From Schlegelella_A sp963778525 (GTDB lineage Bacteria; Pseudomonadota; Gammaproteobacteria; Burkholderiales; Burkholderiaceae_C): a stretch of DNA of 64,000 bases. Numbering within the stretch: the first letter of the stretch is position 1; every line of letters starts with the position of its first letter. A model generated the notes under the pieces. It was not told the origin of the DNA, did not search any database, and saw only the letters and a list, made by a program, of their open reading frames with translations. Location: the NCBI GenBank assembly GCA_963778525.1, contig CAVZUJ010000002.1, positions 1 through 64,000 of the forward strand. Reading direction: 5' to 3'. This document shows positions 1 through 8,089 of the stretch, one piece after another. A program made the translations under genes and the position numbers.

Positions 1-1523
1 TCGTGCTGGAAGAACACCAGGTGCGGCGCCTGCGGGTCCCAGCGCCCGGCTCGGAGTCCGCGTCCGGCACGGAAATCGCCGCCAGCCGCCGGCGCAGGGC
101 GGCCAGCAGCACCATCGCCCAGTCGGCCGCGCTCGCCTGCACGACGAAGTTGCGGGTGAACCGGCCGCGGGCGCGCGACGCCCGGCCCGCCTGCGGGCCT
201 GCTCGGCCGTCCGGGTCGCCCGCCTCCGCGGTGATCCCGCGCCACGCGGCCGACGGCGGCGGGCAGGTGCGGCCGAGCCGCGACCTGACGACCCGGCCCT
301 CCTCGCCCGCGCGGGCCGCCGCCTCCACGTACCGGACGCGGCCAGCGGGAACCGCCGCCGCAGCACCGCGAGCAGCTGGCCGGCCTCGCCGCCGGCGCCC
401 CCGTACATGGCCGACAGCAGCGCGACCTTGGCCTTGTCCCGGTCGCCGCCGAACGCGCCGGCCAGCGCCTCGTACAGGTCGCCGCCGGCCGCGGCCTGCG
501 GCGAGCGCGCGGTCGCCGGCCAGCGCGGCCAGCACCCGCGGCTCGAGCTGCGCGGCGTCGGCGACCACCAGGACCCAGCCGGGATCGGCCACGACCGCGC
601 GGCGCAGCACCCGCGGGATCTGCAGCGCGCCGCCGCCGCGGGTGGCCCAGCGGCCGGACACCACCCCGCCGACCACGTACTCCGGCCGGAACCGGCCGCC
701 GCCACCCAGCTGTCCAGCCAGGCCCAGCCGTGCGCGGCGTGCAGCCGGGCCAGCTCCTTGTACTCGAGCAGCAGCGGCGCGGCCGGGTGGTCCACGCCGC
801 GCAGCACCGAGGACCGGGTGGACGGCACCCGCACCCCGTCGGCGGCCAGCGCCCGCAGGACCTGGGCGGGCGAGTCCGGGTTCACCGGCCGCCGCCGAGC
901 GCGGCCGAGACCGGGCGGCCAGCTCGGCCAGCCGGGCCGGCCGCATCCGGCCAGGCCCGCCGCGGGCGCGGGCCGAGCAGCTCGGTGAGCAGCGCGTCGT
1001 GGACGTCCGCCCGCCACGGCAGCCCGGCGAAGCTCATCTCCGCCGCGACCAGGCCGCCGGCCGACTCGGCCGCCACCAGCAGCCGAACCGCCCGGGATGC
1101 TCGTCGGCCGCGATCTGCCGCAGCTGCCCGGCGTGCCGGTGATCAGTGCGTCCAGCGCCGCCGGTGAGGATCGGCCGGAGCCGGGTCGGCCGGGTCGAAG
1201 AGGGCGTCCTGCGCCGAAGTCCCGGCGGCGTGATCCGCCGGGAGGGATGCGGCGAAGCCGCCCGCTTGCCCGTTTCTGCTGCGCAGCAGTCGTTCGGCAA
1301 GCTCCACGTCATGACACCGGGCGACCCGCAGGCCGGCCCGCAGCAGGGCCGGGTAGAGACGCGCGCTGCTCGCCCACACCCAGCGCACCGCACCGGCACG
1401 CTCGTACTCGGCAACTGCTGGCGAAAGATTCTTAACTGGAACGGGATCATGCAGCCTGCTGCCGTCCTCGGCGAGCTCGCAGAGCAGCGCGGACCCGCCT
1501 CCCGCAACCACCGCAACCCGCAC
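1..1523 (-). pseudogene. bifunctional 3'-5' exonuclease/DNA polymerase (family A), frame-broken, runs off window start
   Basis: Read on the minus strand from the ATG at 1523 (MRVAVVAGGGSALL) this matches the actinobacterial stand-alone polymerase I relative that has an exonuclease-like and a family A polymerase domain but no 5' nuclease. Recognisable blocks in order are RWVWASSARLYPALLRAG (about 1380), HAGQLRQIAADEHPGRF (about 1120), LPWRADVHDALLTELLGP (about 1000), GVVSGRWATRGGGALQIPR (about 630), DAAQLEPRVLAAL (about 550), ARGRFTRNFVVQASAADW (about 150) and a terminal VFFQH just before the window edge, where the polymerase C motif lies. These blocks fall in different frames, so there are at least four indels. 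The protein would act in DNA synthesis or repair. I cannot tell a decayed gene from poor base calling, but the motifs are well kept, which favours sequence errors. Confidence 0.75.
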
Positions 1524-1730
1524 GGCTCAGATTGTCCAGCATGGGGCTGACACTGCCGTGTTGGCTCACGATGACCAGCCTCGGGTCCGGCCGCGATGGC
1601 GCGGCCTTGCTCCCTGGCCTGGCGCTGGGCCGGTTTGTGCCCTGGTCTTGCCCGCTTCCCGCGGGAAAGGCTGACCCGGGTCGTGGATCAGCGGGTCAAG
1701 TGCGCCGGTGCTCATGGTCGGCTGGGCCTA

Positions 1731-2030
1731 TTACAGGCCGCCGAGCAGGTCGCGCAGCGCCTGGGTGTAGGTGGCGAGTGCCGTTCGGCCTTGGCCGGTG
1801 AGAGCCACGGTGGTGTCTGGCGCGGTGCCGTTCTTGGTCTTTTCGCTGGTGATGTAATCGGCTTCCTCGAGTCTGCGTAGGTGGATGATCAGGTTGCCAG
1901 GGGTGAGCCCGATCATGTCCTGAAGCCGGGTGAAGGAGAGGGTGTCACCGGCGGGCAGGGCCGCCAGCGTCGCGACGATCTTCAGCCGGGTGGGGACGTG
2001 GATCAGCGGGTCTAGTTCGTCAGTGGTCAT
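1731..2030 (-). CDS. winged-helix transcriptional regulator (99 aa)
   Basis: A small DNA-binding protein starting MTTDELDPLIHVPTRLKI at the ATG at 2030. It has the layout of the actinobacterial winged-helix family related to MarR/ArsR: an N-terminal helix, a helix-turn-helix around residues 30-55 (LSFTRLQDMIGLTPGNLI), a recognition helix ending HLRRLEEADYI, and a basic beta wing. No metal-binding cysteines are present, so it is not a classical ArsR metal sensor. Its ATG overlaps the stop of the upstream membrane gene as ATGA, so the two are probably one translationally coupled operon. Three palindromic sites just upstream of that operon suggest autoregulation; this is inference. Confidence in the fold is high; the ligand is unknown. 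Confidence 0.8.
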   Translation of the reverse strand: MTTDELDPLIHVPTRLKIVATLAALPAGDTLSFTRLQDMIGLTPGNLIIHLRRLEEADYITSEKTKNGTAPDTTVALTGQGRTALATYTQALRDLLGGL

Positions 2031-2672
2031 GGCCGGACCGTCGCTGCGGCGCTGTTGCCAGGTGAACACGGCGGCGTGGCCAGGAGCACCGCACACAGAC
2101 CGATGCCTGTGCCGGCCATGTGCCGACCGGCCCAGCGAACGTCCACGGCGCCGATGGTGGCGACCGCGAGCCTCGCGCCGCATTTGCGCCAGTCCGTCCT
2201 TCCCGCCGTGATGACAGCCCAGGCCAGGCCGGCGGTGATCAGCGGCACGTGGCCGGATACAGCCGTAGACAGTCGCTCACTCCGGAAGTGGCCAGCGGCA
2301 CCATGACCGCGAACGCGACGATCCAAGCCGCCGCCAAGACGGCGATCTCGGCCGGGCGCAGCCGGGACTGGCCGCTTACCCCGGCGGTCGCGTGCTTCTG
2401 ACCGCGGTTGTCGCGACGAAGTTGACGACCCGAAGGAGATGAGGACGGGGATGCCCGCCAGTCGGGCCCCTGTAGGGGTGCTGATCGCGCACCGACCGCC
2501 AGACGCGCCGAGACCGCAAGGACCCCGACCGCCCGATCGCCAGGAGCCACGGCTGGGCGGGCTCGAACTGGCGCCGGGTCTGCTGCGTCGTCTGGTCCAG
2601 CAGGGCAGCGGCCTGCTGGGGGTCGAAGTTGCCGCCGTTGTCGGCGGTGGTGGCGTCGGTGTGTGGTTCATG
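2027..2672 (-). CDS. membrane protein partner of the winged-helix regulator, frameshifted
   Basis: The ATG at 2672 follows a good ribosome site (GAGGGAGA). Pieced across frames the protein reads DNGGNFDPQQAAALLDQTTQ, then RRQFEPAQPWLLAIG, a hydrophobic stretch RLRPAEIAVLAAAWIVAFAV, MVPLATSGVSD, VPLITAGLAWAVITAGRTDW and GTGIGLCAVLLATP. This is the pattern of a roughly 210-residue integral membrane protein with four or so helices, often found next to a winged-helix regulator in actinomycetes. At least three indels break it; the first is where GACCCCAG would need one more C to continue the family reading. In the present frame it ends at 2027, overlapping the regulator start. Function unknown; the conserved pairing suggests the regulator controls it. 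Confidence 0.6.
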
Positions 2673-2688
2673 GTGTCTCCCTCGATCG

Positions 2689-2764
2689 ACTTTATGCCAT
2701 AAAGTAGACCTGCTTTATGGCGTAAAGTCAAGGGCCCGGGCCGAAGAACTTTGTGACATAAAGT
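2689..2764. promoter_or_regulatory. three palindromic operator-like sites upstream of the regulator operon
   Basis: Three 17-bp sites share an 8-1-8 palindrome. Site 1 at 2689-2705 is ACTTTATGcCATAAAGT and is perfect. Site 2 at 2712-2728 (GCTTTATGgCGTAAAGT) has two mismatches. Site 3 at 2748-2764 (ACTTTGTGaCATAAAGT) has one. Centres are 23 and 36 bp apart. They lie 17-92 bp upstream of the membrane-protein ATG at 2672, where promoter elements are expected. The most economical reading is binding by the winged-helix regulator encoded in the same operon, which would make it an autorepressor. They stand out as AT-rich islands in very GC-rich DNA. Confidence 0.65.
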
Positions 2765-3095
2765 CAGGCGGCGGGCCGGTCGACGGACGGGCGACCCCGG
2801 GTCCCGGTCGGCAGCCGATATCCGCCTACGCTCCAGAAAGGCCCGTGATCAGGCCGTCAGCTCACGGCGGACCAATATGACTGACCCCGGCCGGGCAAAG
2901 ATCATTACATAAAGTCGTAGTTTGATTACATAGAGAAAGACTCGCTGCAGCCCTGGCCTTGGCGGGCTACGACCACATTCCCCTGGAGGCCCGGGTCGAC
3001 CCCGGCAACGTCCGGTGAAACCCCGTTCAGCTAGCGAGTTCCGCGAACTACACCCCTGCGCGGCGCATAGCCGCCGGGGCCGACCCCCCTGCTTG
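2765..3095. other. intergenic region with two further operator half-sites
   Basis: No convincing gene is seen here. Two direct repeats of the operator half-site are present: ATTACATAAAGT at 2904-2915 and ATTACATAGAG at 2925-2935, 21 bp apart (two helical turns). They may be weaker sites for the same regulator or belong to another promoter. The rest is GC-rich with no clear structure. If the bldC frameshift is corrected, the gene-free stretch extends to 3174. Confidence 0.4.
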
Positions 3096-3377
3096 CTACT
3101 TCTGGCCGCCGCCAGCGCGCCCATGACACGCCAGCGCGACTGCTCCGGCGCTCACGCGCCAGGAACGGCCAGGCCTACTCGGAGCGCTGCTGCGGATTCC
3201 CGCAAGCAGAGCGCGAACCTCTGTCTCCCGGTACCGACGGTGACCACCGAGCGTGCGGATGGACGTGAGCTTCCCCGCCTTGGCCCACCTGGTGACGGTC
3301 TTCGGGTCCACTCTGAACATTGTCGCGACCTCTGCTGGCGTCAGCAGTGGCTCGGCCTCTGGTGTGCGTGCAGACAT
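3096..3377 (-). CDS. bldC: BldC, MerR-like developmental regulator, with C-terminal frameshift
   Basis: The protein starting MSARTPEAEPLLTPAEVATM at the ATG at 3377 (ribosome site GAGGAGAGG) is near-identical to actinobacterial BldC: a single winged-helix domain of the MerR/AlpA type with RVDPKTVTRWAKAGKLTSIR and TLGGHRRYRETEVRALLAGI. BldC binds DNA co-operatively at repeats and holds back entry into development in Streptomyces. Canonical BldC is about 68 residues; here the frame runs on to 93 with a meaningless arginine- and serine-rich tail. Adding one C in the minus-strand run at about 3194 restores the ending IPQQRSE and a TAG stop at 3175-3177, exactly the family ending. The true gene is therefore probably 3175-3377, and this is the best evidence that indels here are errors. 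Confidence 0.93.
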   Translation of the reverse strand: MSARTPEAEPLLTPAEVATMFRVDPKTVTRWAKAGKLTSIRTLGGHRRYRETEVRALLAGIRSSAPSRPGRSWRVSAGAVALACHGRAGGGQK

Positions 3378-3464
3378 GTACGGCCTCTCCTCCTGGACCG
3401 GTACTGCGATCCTGCGTTTTGTTGCGATACCTGGCTCCATCGGGGAGCCTGTCGTGGATGTCCC

Positions 3465-3488
3465 ATATGGTCTACTCACAGACCATAT
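3465..3488. promoter_or_regulatory. perfect 9-bp inverted repeat upstream of bldC
   Basis: ATATGGTCT at 3465-3473 and AGACCATAT at 3480-3488 form a perfect inverted repeat with a 6-bp spacer, 88-111 bp upstream of the bldC start codon. The position and symmetry suit a dimeric regulator binding in the bldC promoter. No partner can be named from the sequence. It could instead form a weak hairpin in a long 5' leader. Confidence 0.5.
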
Positions 3489-3705
3489 TGCCATCACCAG
3501 CCGTGACAAGTCGACCACCGGGAGCAAAGTTTCTGTGATGACTTACCCCGTTTGCTCCACTAATCGGAGTCACTCAGCGTGATTCTGGCGATACGGAACG
3601 TCGTATCGGGCAGATTCGGAAAAGCCCATCCCCTCCCTTAACTACCTAGCTCGATCGCCTCCAGAGCGCGCCACCTTGCGCGCAGGCGTTGGTACATGGC
3701 GGCAG

Positions 3706-4557
3706 TTAGCTCCAACTCCCCGTTGGCCAGCGCGTTACCGCTGCCGAGACCTCGGCGGCGGACTGGTCCCCGCGCAGCGCATCGTCATCGAGCAGCTGGA
3801 CCAGGCCCCCGTAATCAAGTTCCACCAGCGCGTGCGGATGGAACTCCTCAACCCAGCGGCCAATCTCCTCCAGCTCGTCGCCGACCCGCAGCAGGGCAGC
3901 CGCGGCCTGCTCTGGTTCCGGGCGGCGGCCGCCGGGAATCCGCCGGGCCGTGGCCAGCGACCGGGCAACCCGCCTGCGCGCCTGGGACATCGCGGTGGCA
4001 TAGACCAGCGTCCGGGTCCCGGCAGCGGTCGCCGGACCTCTGCTATCCCCCGCTGCTGGCGTGCCCAGGACCAGCCAGCGCTCGGTCGGCGCGAAAGGCA
4101 CGAAGCAGGCAAGCGGCACCGACCACGCGCCCGTCTGGATATAAACGTGCGGCGGTACTTCGCGACCCTCCCAGCGAGCGAAGTCCTCGGCGGCCCGCTC
4201 AGCCTGGCGCGGGGCGAACGCGTCCGACATGGCGGCCCGGCGGTAGCCCGCAGTTTGCTCAGCGCGAGCCACGACCGCAGCCGGGTCTGCCACGGGCAGA
4301 TGTAGGCAATGCCGTTGGCCCACCGGACATACGCGTCGCCCGCTCTCCTGCGCCGGGGCCACGATCGGCGGCAGCGCGATGAGCCTGCGGAGCGCCTCCG
4401 CATGCTCAGCGGCCAGCGCACCAGCCCGGCGCGGCCGCTGCGCGGAGGCCGCGTAGGCCGCCCACTGAGCCCGCTCCGCCGGGCCGAAAGCCGAGAGCGG
4501 CTCATATACGCGCAGATAAGCAGCGCAGGGCAGCATGTGCAAATCGTGACATGCCAT
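3706..4557 (-). CDS. conserved actinobacterial hypothetical protein (DUF8083-like), C-terminal frameshift
   Basis: It starts at the ATG at 4557 with GGAGG eight bases upstream; an internal ATG at 4536 (MLPCAAYLRVYEPLSAF) is the alternative and matches the usual family start better. The soluble protein of about 300 residues has conserved-looking blocks AYLRVYEPLSAF, a central ERWLVLG and VEFHPHALVELDYGGLVQLL. I know relatives only as uncharacterised proteins near bldC in actinomycetes, so no function is assigned. In the present frame it ends at 3706. One extra base near 3735 would instead continue as LANGELELTAAMYQRLRARW to a stop at 3638-3640, which looks like the genuine C terminus. The true extent is therefore probably 3638-4557. 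Confidence 0.7.
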   Translation of the reverse strand: MACHDLHMLPCAAYLRVYEPLSAFGPAERAQWAAYAASAQRPRRAGALAAEHAEALRRLIALPPIVAPAQESGRRVCPVGQRHCLHLPVADPAAVVARAEQTAGYRRAAMSDAFAPRQAERAAEDFARWEGREVPPHVYIQTGAWSVPLACFVPFAPTERWLVLGTPAAGDSRGPATAAGTRTLVYATAMSQARRRVARSLATARRIPGGRRPEPEQAAAALLRVGDELEEIGRWVEEFHPHALVELDYGGLVQLLDDDALRGDQSAAEVSAAVTRWPTGSWS

Positions 4558-4607
4558 GGCCTCCGGGAGAGACCCCCAGACAATCAGATCGTCGCCACTG
4601 CCTCTGG

Positions 4608-6013
4608 TTACGGCGCCCAGGCCTGCAGGCCGTTGTTCTGCGTTGAGACGAACATCATTCCCTCGGCAAACACGGGCTGGCCGAAGTCCGGGCCGGTGGT
4701 GATGGCCCGGAGCACGGCGCCAGTCGCGGCATTGGCCAGGGTAAGTACCTCCGACTTGGCCTTGCTACCGGTGAGGTAGACGGTGGCGGCGATGACGCCG
4801 GCGCCGTCCATGGTGGGCGAACCATCGGGCGGGCCGGTGCGAAGGCCGGTCCGCCAGATGTAGGCGCCGGTGGCCGGGTTGACCTGCTGGAGTTCGCCGG
4901 GGTAGGTGGTGCCGCCAATCGTGGCGCCGTTGCCGGCGATGTACAGGCCCGAGCCGGTCCAGATCGCCGCCGCGTCGCACTCCGAGTTGGTGTTCGCATA
5001 GGCAACGCCCACATGGTCCTGCCAGACCGGCAGGCCACCAGGTCGTCTTCCTGCCACGCGTAGTAGATCCCGTTCTTGTTGCATGCGCCGACCATCGGGG
5101 TGGCGACGCCGCCGATCGTCGCAGTGAACAAGGTCGGGGAGCCGCCGAAGTCCGAGTCCGACACCTTCTGGCTCTTGGGCACCATCCAGGAGTCTTCCTT
5201 GGCCAGCGTGGCCGGGTCGAGCCGGACTACGGATTCCTGATCACCGCCGGGTCCGTTGCCGGTGGTGACGAACACTCCGCTGGAGTCGTAGGCGGCGCTG
5301 CTCCAGATGCTCGCCTGGATGGTGTGGCCGGGGTAGGTCTGATAGAAGTTCTCCAGCCCCCCGGTGGACTGGCTGTATTCCTTGAGACCGCCGTTGATCA
5401 GCGGTATATCGCACTGGGAGGACTGGCCAATGTAAATGTTGCCGTTCGCCACGGTGGGGGAGGACCAGTCGAAGTAGTTGTTCTTGGTGGCGGACGGGAT
5501 CGCGATGACCGATTTCCAGATGACCTGGCCGGTCGCCGCGCTGAGCGCGTACAGATAGCCGTCGCCGCCGGCTACGTAGACCGTACCCCGGCCGCCGTCC
5601 GGCGCGTCCTGCACTGTGGCCGTGTCCGCTATGCCGTTGGCTCCGCAGGTGGTCGCCTTGACGAAGCCGAGGTTCTGGCTCCAGAGGACCTTGCCGCTGG
5701 ACTCGCTGAGGGCGTAGAAGATGCCAGTCTTCGCGCCAATGTAGACCGTGCCGCCGACCACCGTGGGACTGGCGAGCAGGCCGGCTGGCTGGCCGGACTG
5801 GGTGGGCGCGGGCGGCTTCCAGGTCCATTTCCTGACCAGTCCCCCGGCATTCGCCGTGGTGATAGCCGTCTCCGGACCGTTGTAGGACGAGTGCGCCGGG
5901 CCATTGAGGTAGCCGGGCCAGTCAACGCCCGTCGCGACCTGGGCAGCAGCCGGGGAGATGACCGCCGTCAGCCCGAGCAGCCCGCATGCTACGGCGATGA
6001 GGTGCCGTCTCAT
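4608..6013 (-). CDS. secreted PQQ-type beta-propeller repeat protein, frameshifted
   Basis: It begins at the ATG at 6013 after GGGAGAG, with a clear signal peptide (MRRHLIAVACGLLGL, cleavage near PAAAQ). The rest is a repeated beta-propeller of the pyrrolo-quinoline quinone type: VVGGTVYIGAKTGIFYALSE, GTVYVAGGDGYLYALSAATG, VANGNIYIGQSSQCD, GSGLYIAGNGATIGG and VFAEGMMFVSTQNNGLQAW. Alcohol-dehydrogenase catalytic motifs are not evident, so it is more likely a binding or scaffold propeller outside the membrane. A one-base indel near 5040 (between AWQEDDL and LPVWQDHVGVAYANT) splits it; the second part ends at 4608. It is divergent from vdh, with 299 bp between them. Confidence 0.75.
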
Positions 6014-6312
6014 TTCTCTCCCATCTCGGGAGGGTGTTTCCAGCCTGAGGCAGTCTGCCAGGAAGTGCCTGCTGGTGGTAACGGCGCGCACGATCGATAC
6101 CGGTCTCATCGCTGAGGCCCCTCCCGCTCCTATCCAGCAACATCTGGCTTGCCGCCAGAATCCGGAGCGACGTGGTCACTGCGTCCATGCCTGGTGCAGG
6201 ATGCTACGGACGCGTCTCGACGGGAGACTACGCTGGCAGGGAACATAGTGTCTCCTGGGCCCCTATCTCATCATGTTTGCCCAGGTCAGAGGCTCAAAGG
6301 AGAGTCACTACA

Positions 6313-7442
6313 GTGACGCATGTATTCGGCAATGACTCCAGAACCGCTGTCGCCGGCGGACTCGACATCGCGCCGGTCCCTGATGGTGGCGCAAGCGGCC
6401 ATCCAGGGCACGCGCAAGTGGTCTGCCAGGACCCGCCGACCGGGCTTCGCGCGATTATTGCCATCTACTCGACAGGCTCGGTCCCGGCGCTGGGCGGCGC
6501 CAGGTTCTACCCGTATCCGAGCGAGGACGCCGCTCTGGCTGACGCCCTGAACCTGTCCAGGGCGATGGCCTACAAGAACGCCCTGGCCGGTCTCGACCTC
6601 GGCGGCGGCAAGGCGGTCATCATCGGTGACCCGGCGCGGCTCAAGTCCGAGGCGCTGCTGCGCGCCTACGGCCGGTTCGTCGAGTCCCTGAACGGGCGCT
6701 ACATCACTGCCTGCGACGTCGGCACCTACAGCGAGGACATGGACATCATCGCCCGCGAGTGCACGCATGTCACCGGCCGCACCGTGCCGAACGGCGAACC
6801 GGGATCTTCCGTCCTGACGGCCTTCGGCGTCTTCCAGGGCATGCGCGCGGCCGCGGAGCATGTCTGGGGCAGCACCAGCCTGGCGGGCAGACGGGTCGCC
6901 GTCGAGGGCGTGGGCAAGGTCGGCCGCCGCCTGGTCGGGCACCTCGTGGACGCTGACGCCCAGGTCACCATCTGCGACGTCGACGCCGGCGCGGTCGAGC
7001 GGGTGCGCGCGCAATACCCGGCAGTGGAAGTAGCCGCGAGCCGGACAGAACTTGCCGCGGGCACGATGGACATCTATTCGTCGGCGCGCTCGGCGGGTCG
7101 ATCGACGATGACACGGTCGCGACGCTGGCCGCCGGGATCATCTGCGGTGGCGCTAACAACCAGCTCGCTCATCCCGGCATCGAGAAGCAGCTTGCCGATC
7201 GCGGCATCGTGTACGCGCCGGATTACCTGGTGAACTCCGGCGGAGTGATCCAGGTAGCCGACGAACTGGCCGGCTTCAACTTCGATCGCGCGCAGTCGAG
7301 GGCAGCGCAGATCTTCGACACGACCAAGAAAATTCTGACGATGGCTGACGAAGAGGGCATACCCGCCGTCGCCGCCGACCGGCTCGCCGAGCGGCGGATG
7401 TCCGAGGTGGGACGGCTGCGCGGCATCTGGCTCGGGAGCTGA
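6313..7442 (+). CDS. vdh: valine/leucine dehydrogenase (Glu/Leu/Phe/Val dehydrogenase family), frameshifted
   Basis: This NAD-dependent enzyme oxidatively deaminates branched-chain amino acids. The GTG start at 6313 follows AAAGGAGAG. The catalytic pair is visible as Lys88 in MAYKNALAG and Lys100 in LGGGK, twelve residues apart as in leucine dehydrogenases; the nucleotide-binding motif is GVGKVG near residue 200. At about 7076 one base shifts the frame, after which the family reading continues as LGGSIDDDTVATLAAGIICG, then GIVYAPDYLVNSGGVIQVAD to the stop at 7442. The restored length of about 376 residues is normal. Its place between bldC and the DUF3073-purM block matches the valine dehydrogenase locus of Streptomyces. 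In the 299-bp upstream gap (6014-6312) I see no gene or clear site beyond the ribosome-binding site. Confidence 0.85.
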
Positions 7443-7509
7443 TACCCGGCGGCTCGGGAGCTGGCCAGTTTCGTCCGCGCTGCCCGGAAGCGCTCAGCGC
7501 CCAAACCAG

Positions 7510-7660
7510 GTACGGTTATATCCGTACGAAGGCAGGAAACGCGTCGCGTCCCAGGCGGTGGAGAGGCGACGGGCCTGTCTGTTGTGAATGAAGCCCGCCA
7601 GCATCAGCGCAGTAAAGACATCACGTTGAGTGCGGTGACTAGGGGCCTGACCAAGGCCCC
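7510..7660 (+). promoter_or_regulatory. leader region of the DUF3073 gene with two inverted repeats
   Basis: GTACGG at 7510-7515 and CCGTAC at 7522-7527 flank the AT-rich spacer TTATAT, a compact promoter-proximal palindrome. GGGGCC at 7642-7647 and GGCCCC at 7655-7660 form a second hairpin 25 nt before the ATG at 7685, close enough to affect ribosome access. No known riboswitch fold is recognised. The rest of the 7443-7684 gap shows nothing else. Confidence 0.35.
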
Positions 7661-7684
7661 CGTACGTTCGAGGGGGTCGAGCCA

Positions 7685-7975
7685 ATGGGGCGCGGCCGAG
7701 CCAAGGCCAAGCAGGTCAAGGTTGCACGCCAGCTTAAGTACAACAGCGGCGGTACGGACCTTGACCGGCTGCGGGCTGAGCTGGGCGTCGTCACGGACCA
7801 GCAGGATGCCGAATTTGAAGCCGCATATGCGGAACTCGGCGAGCGCTACTCCGACAGTGACGACGACAACGATGACGACGACGATGAAGAACTGGGCGAG
7901 GACGAGCTAACCGGTGAAGCGCCTAGCCGGGCAGGCAGTGCGGCGGCCAGGATAAGCGGGACCGCCGGGAGCTGA
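7685..7975 (+). CDS. DUF3073 family protein (96 aa)
   Basis: The start MGRGRAKAKQVKVARQLKYN followed by SGGTDLDRLRAELG is the signature of actinobacterial DUF3073 proteins. These are small, with a basic N terminus and an acidic C terminus; here about fifteen Asp/Glu residues lie between residues 60 and 78. Their function is not known; the basic head suggests nucleic-acid or ribosome contact. The ribosome site is GAGGGGG nine bases upstream. The gene sits next to purM, as in Streptomyces, and faces it convergently. Confidence 0.9.
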   Translation: MGRGRAKAKQVKVARQLKYNSGGTDLDRLRAELGVVTDQQDAEFEAAYAELGERYSDSDDDNDDDDDEELGEDELTGEAPSRAGSAAARISGTAGS

Positions 7976-7977
7976 CG

Positions 7978-8004
7978 GCGGCGCCGCGGTTCGGGTGGCG
8001 CCGC
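7978..8004. terminator. GC-rich stem-loop between DUF3073 gene and purM
   Basis: GCGGCGCC at 7978-7985 pairs with GGCGCCGC at 7997-8004 around an 11-nt loop, starting three bases after the DUF3073 stop codon. It lies between two convergent genes, so it may end both transcripts. No T-run follows, which is usual for high-GC actinobacteria. Confidence 0.5.
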
Positions 8005-8089
8005 GCCGGGATGCATCGCGTCCACGTTCTGGCCAGGCGGCCTTTCCGTCCGGGCTCCATTTCCTTTCGGGCTGCCGTTCCGGCCGGAG

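Noticed and set aside
2849..3124. A 91-residue minus-strand ORF upstream of the regulator operon
   Set aside because: It overlaps the end of bldC and the operator half-sites, and its composition gives no support for coding.
7494..7685. A 63-residue minus-strand ORF in the vdh-DUF3073 gap
   Set aside because: No ribosome site or family resemblance, and it covers the leader structures of the DUF3073 gene.
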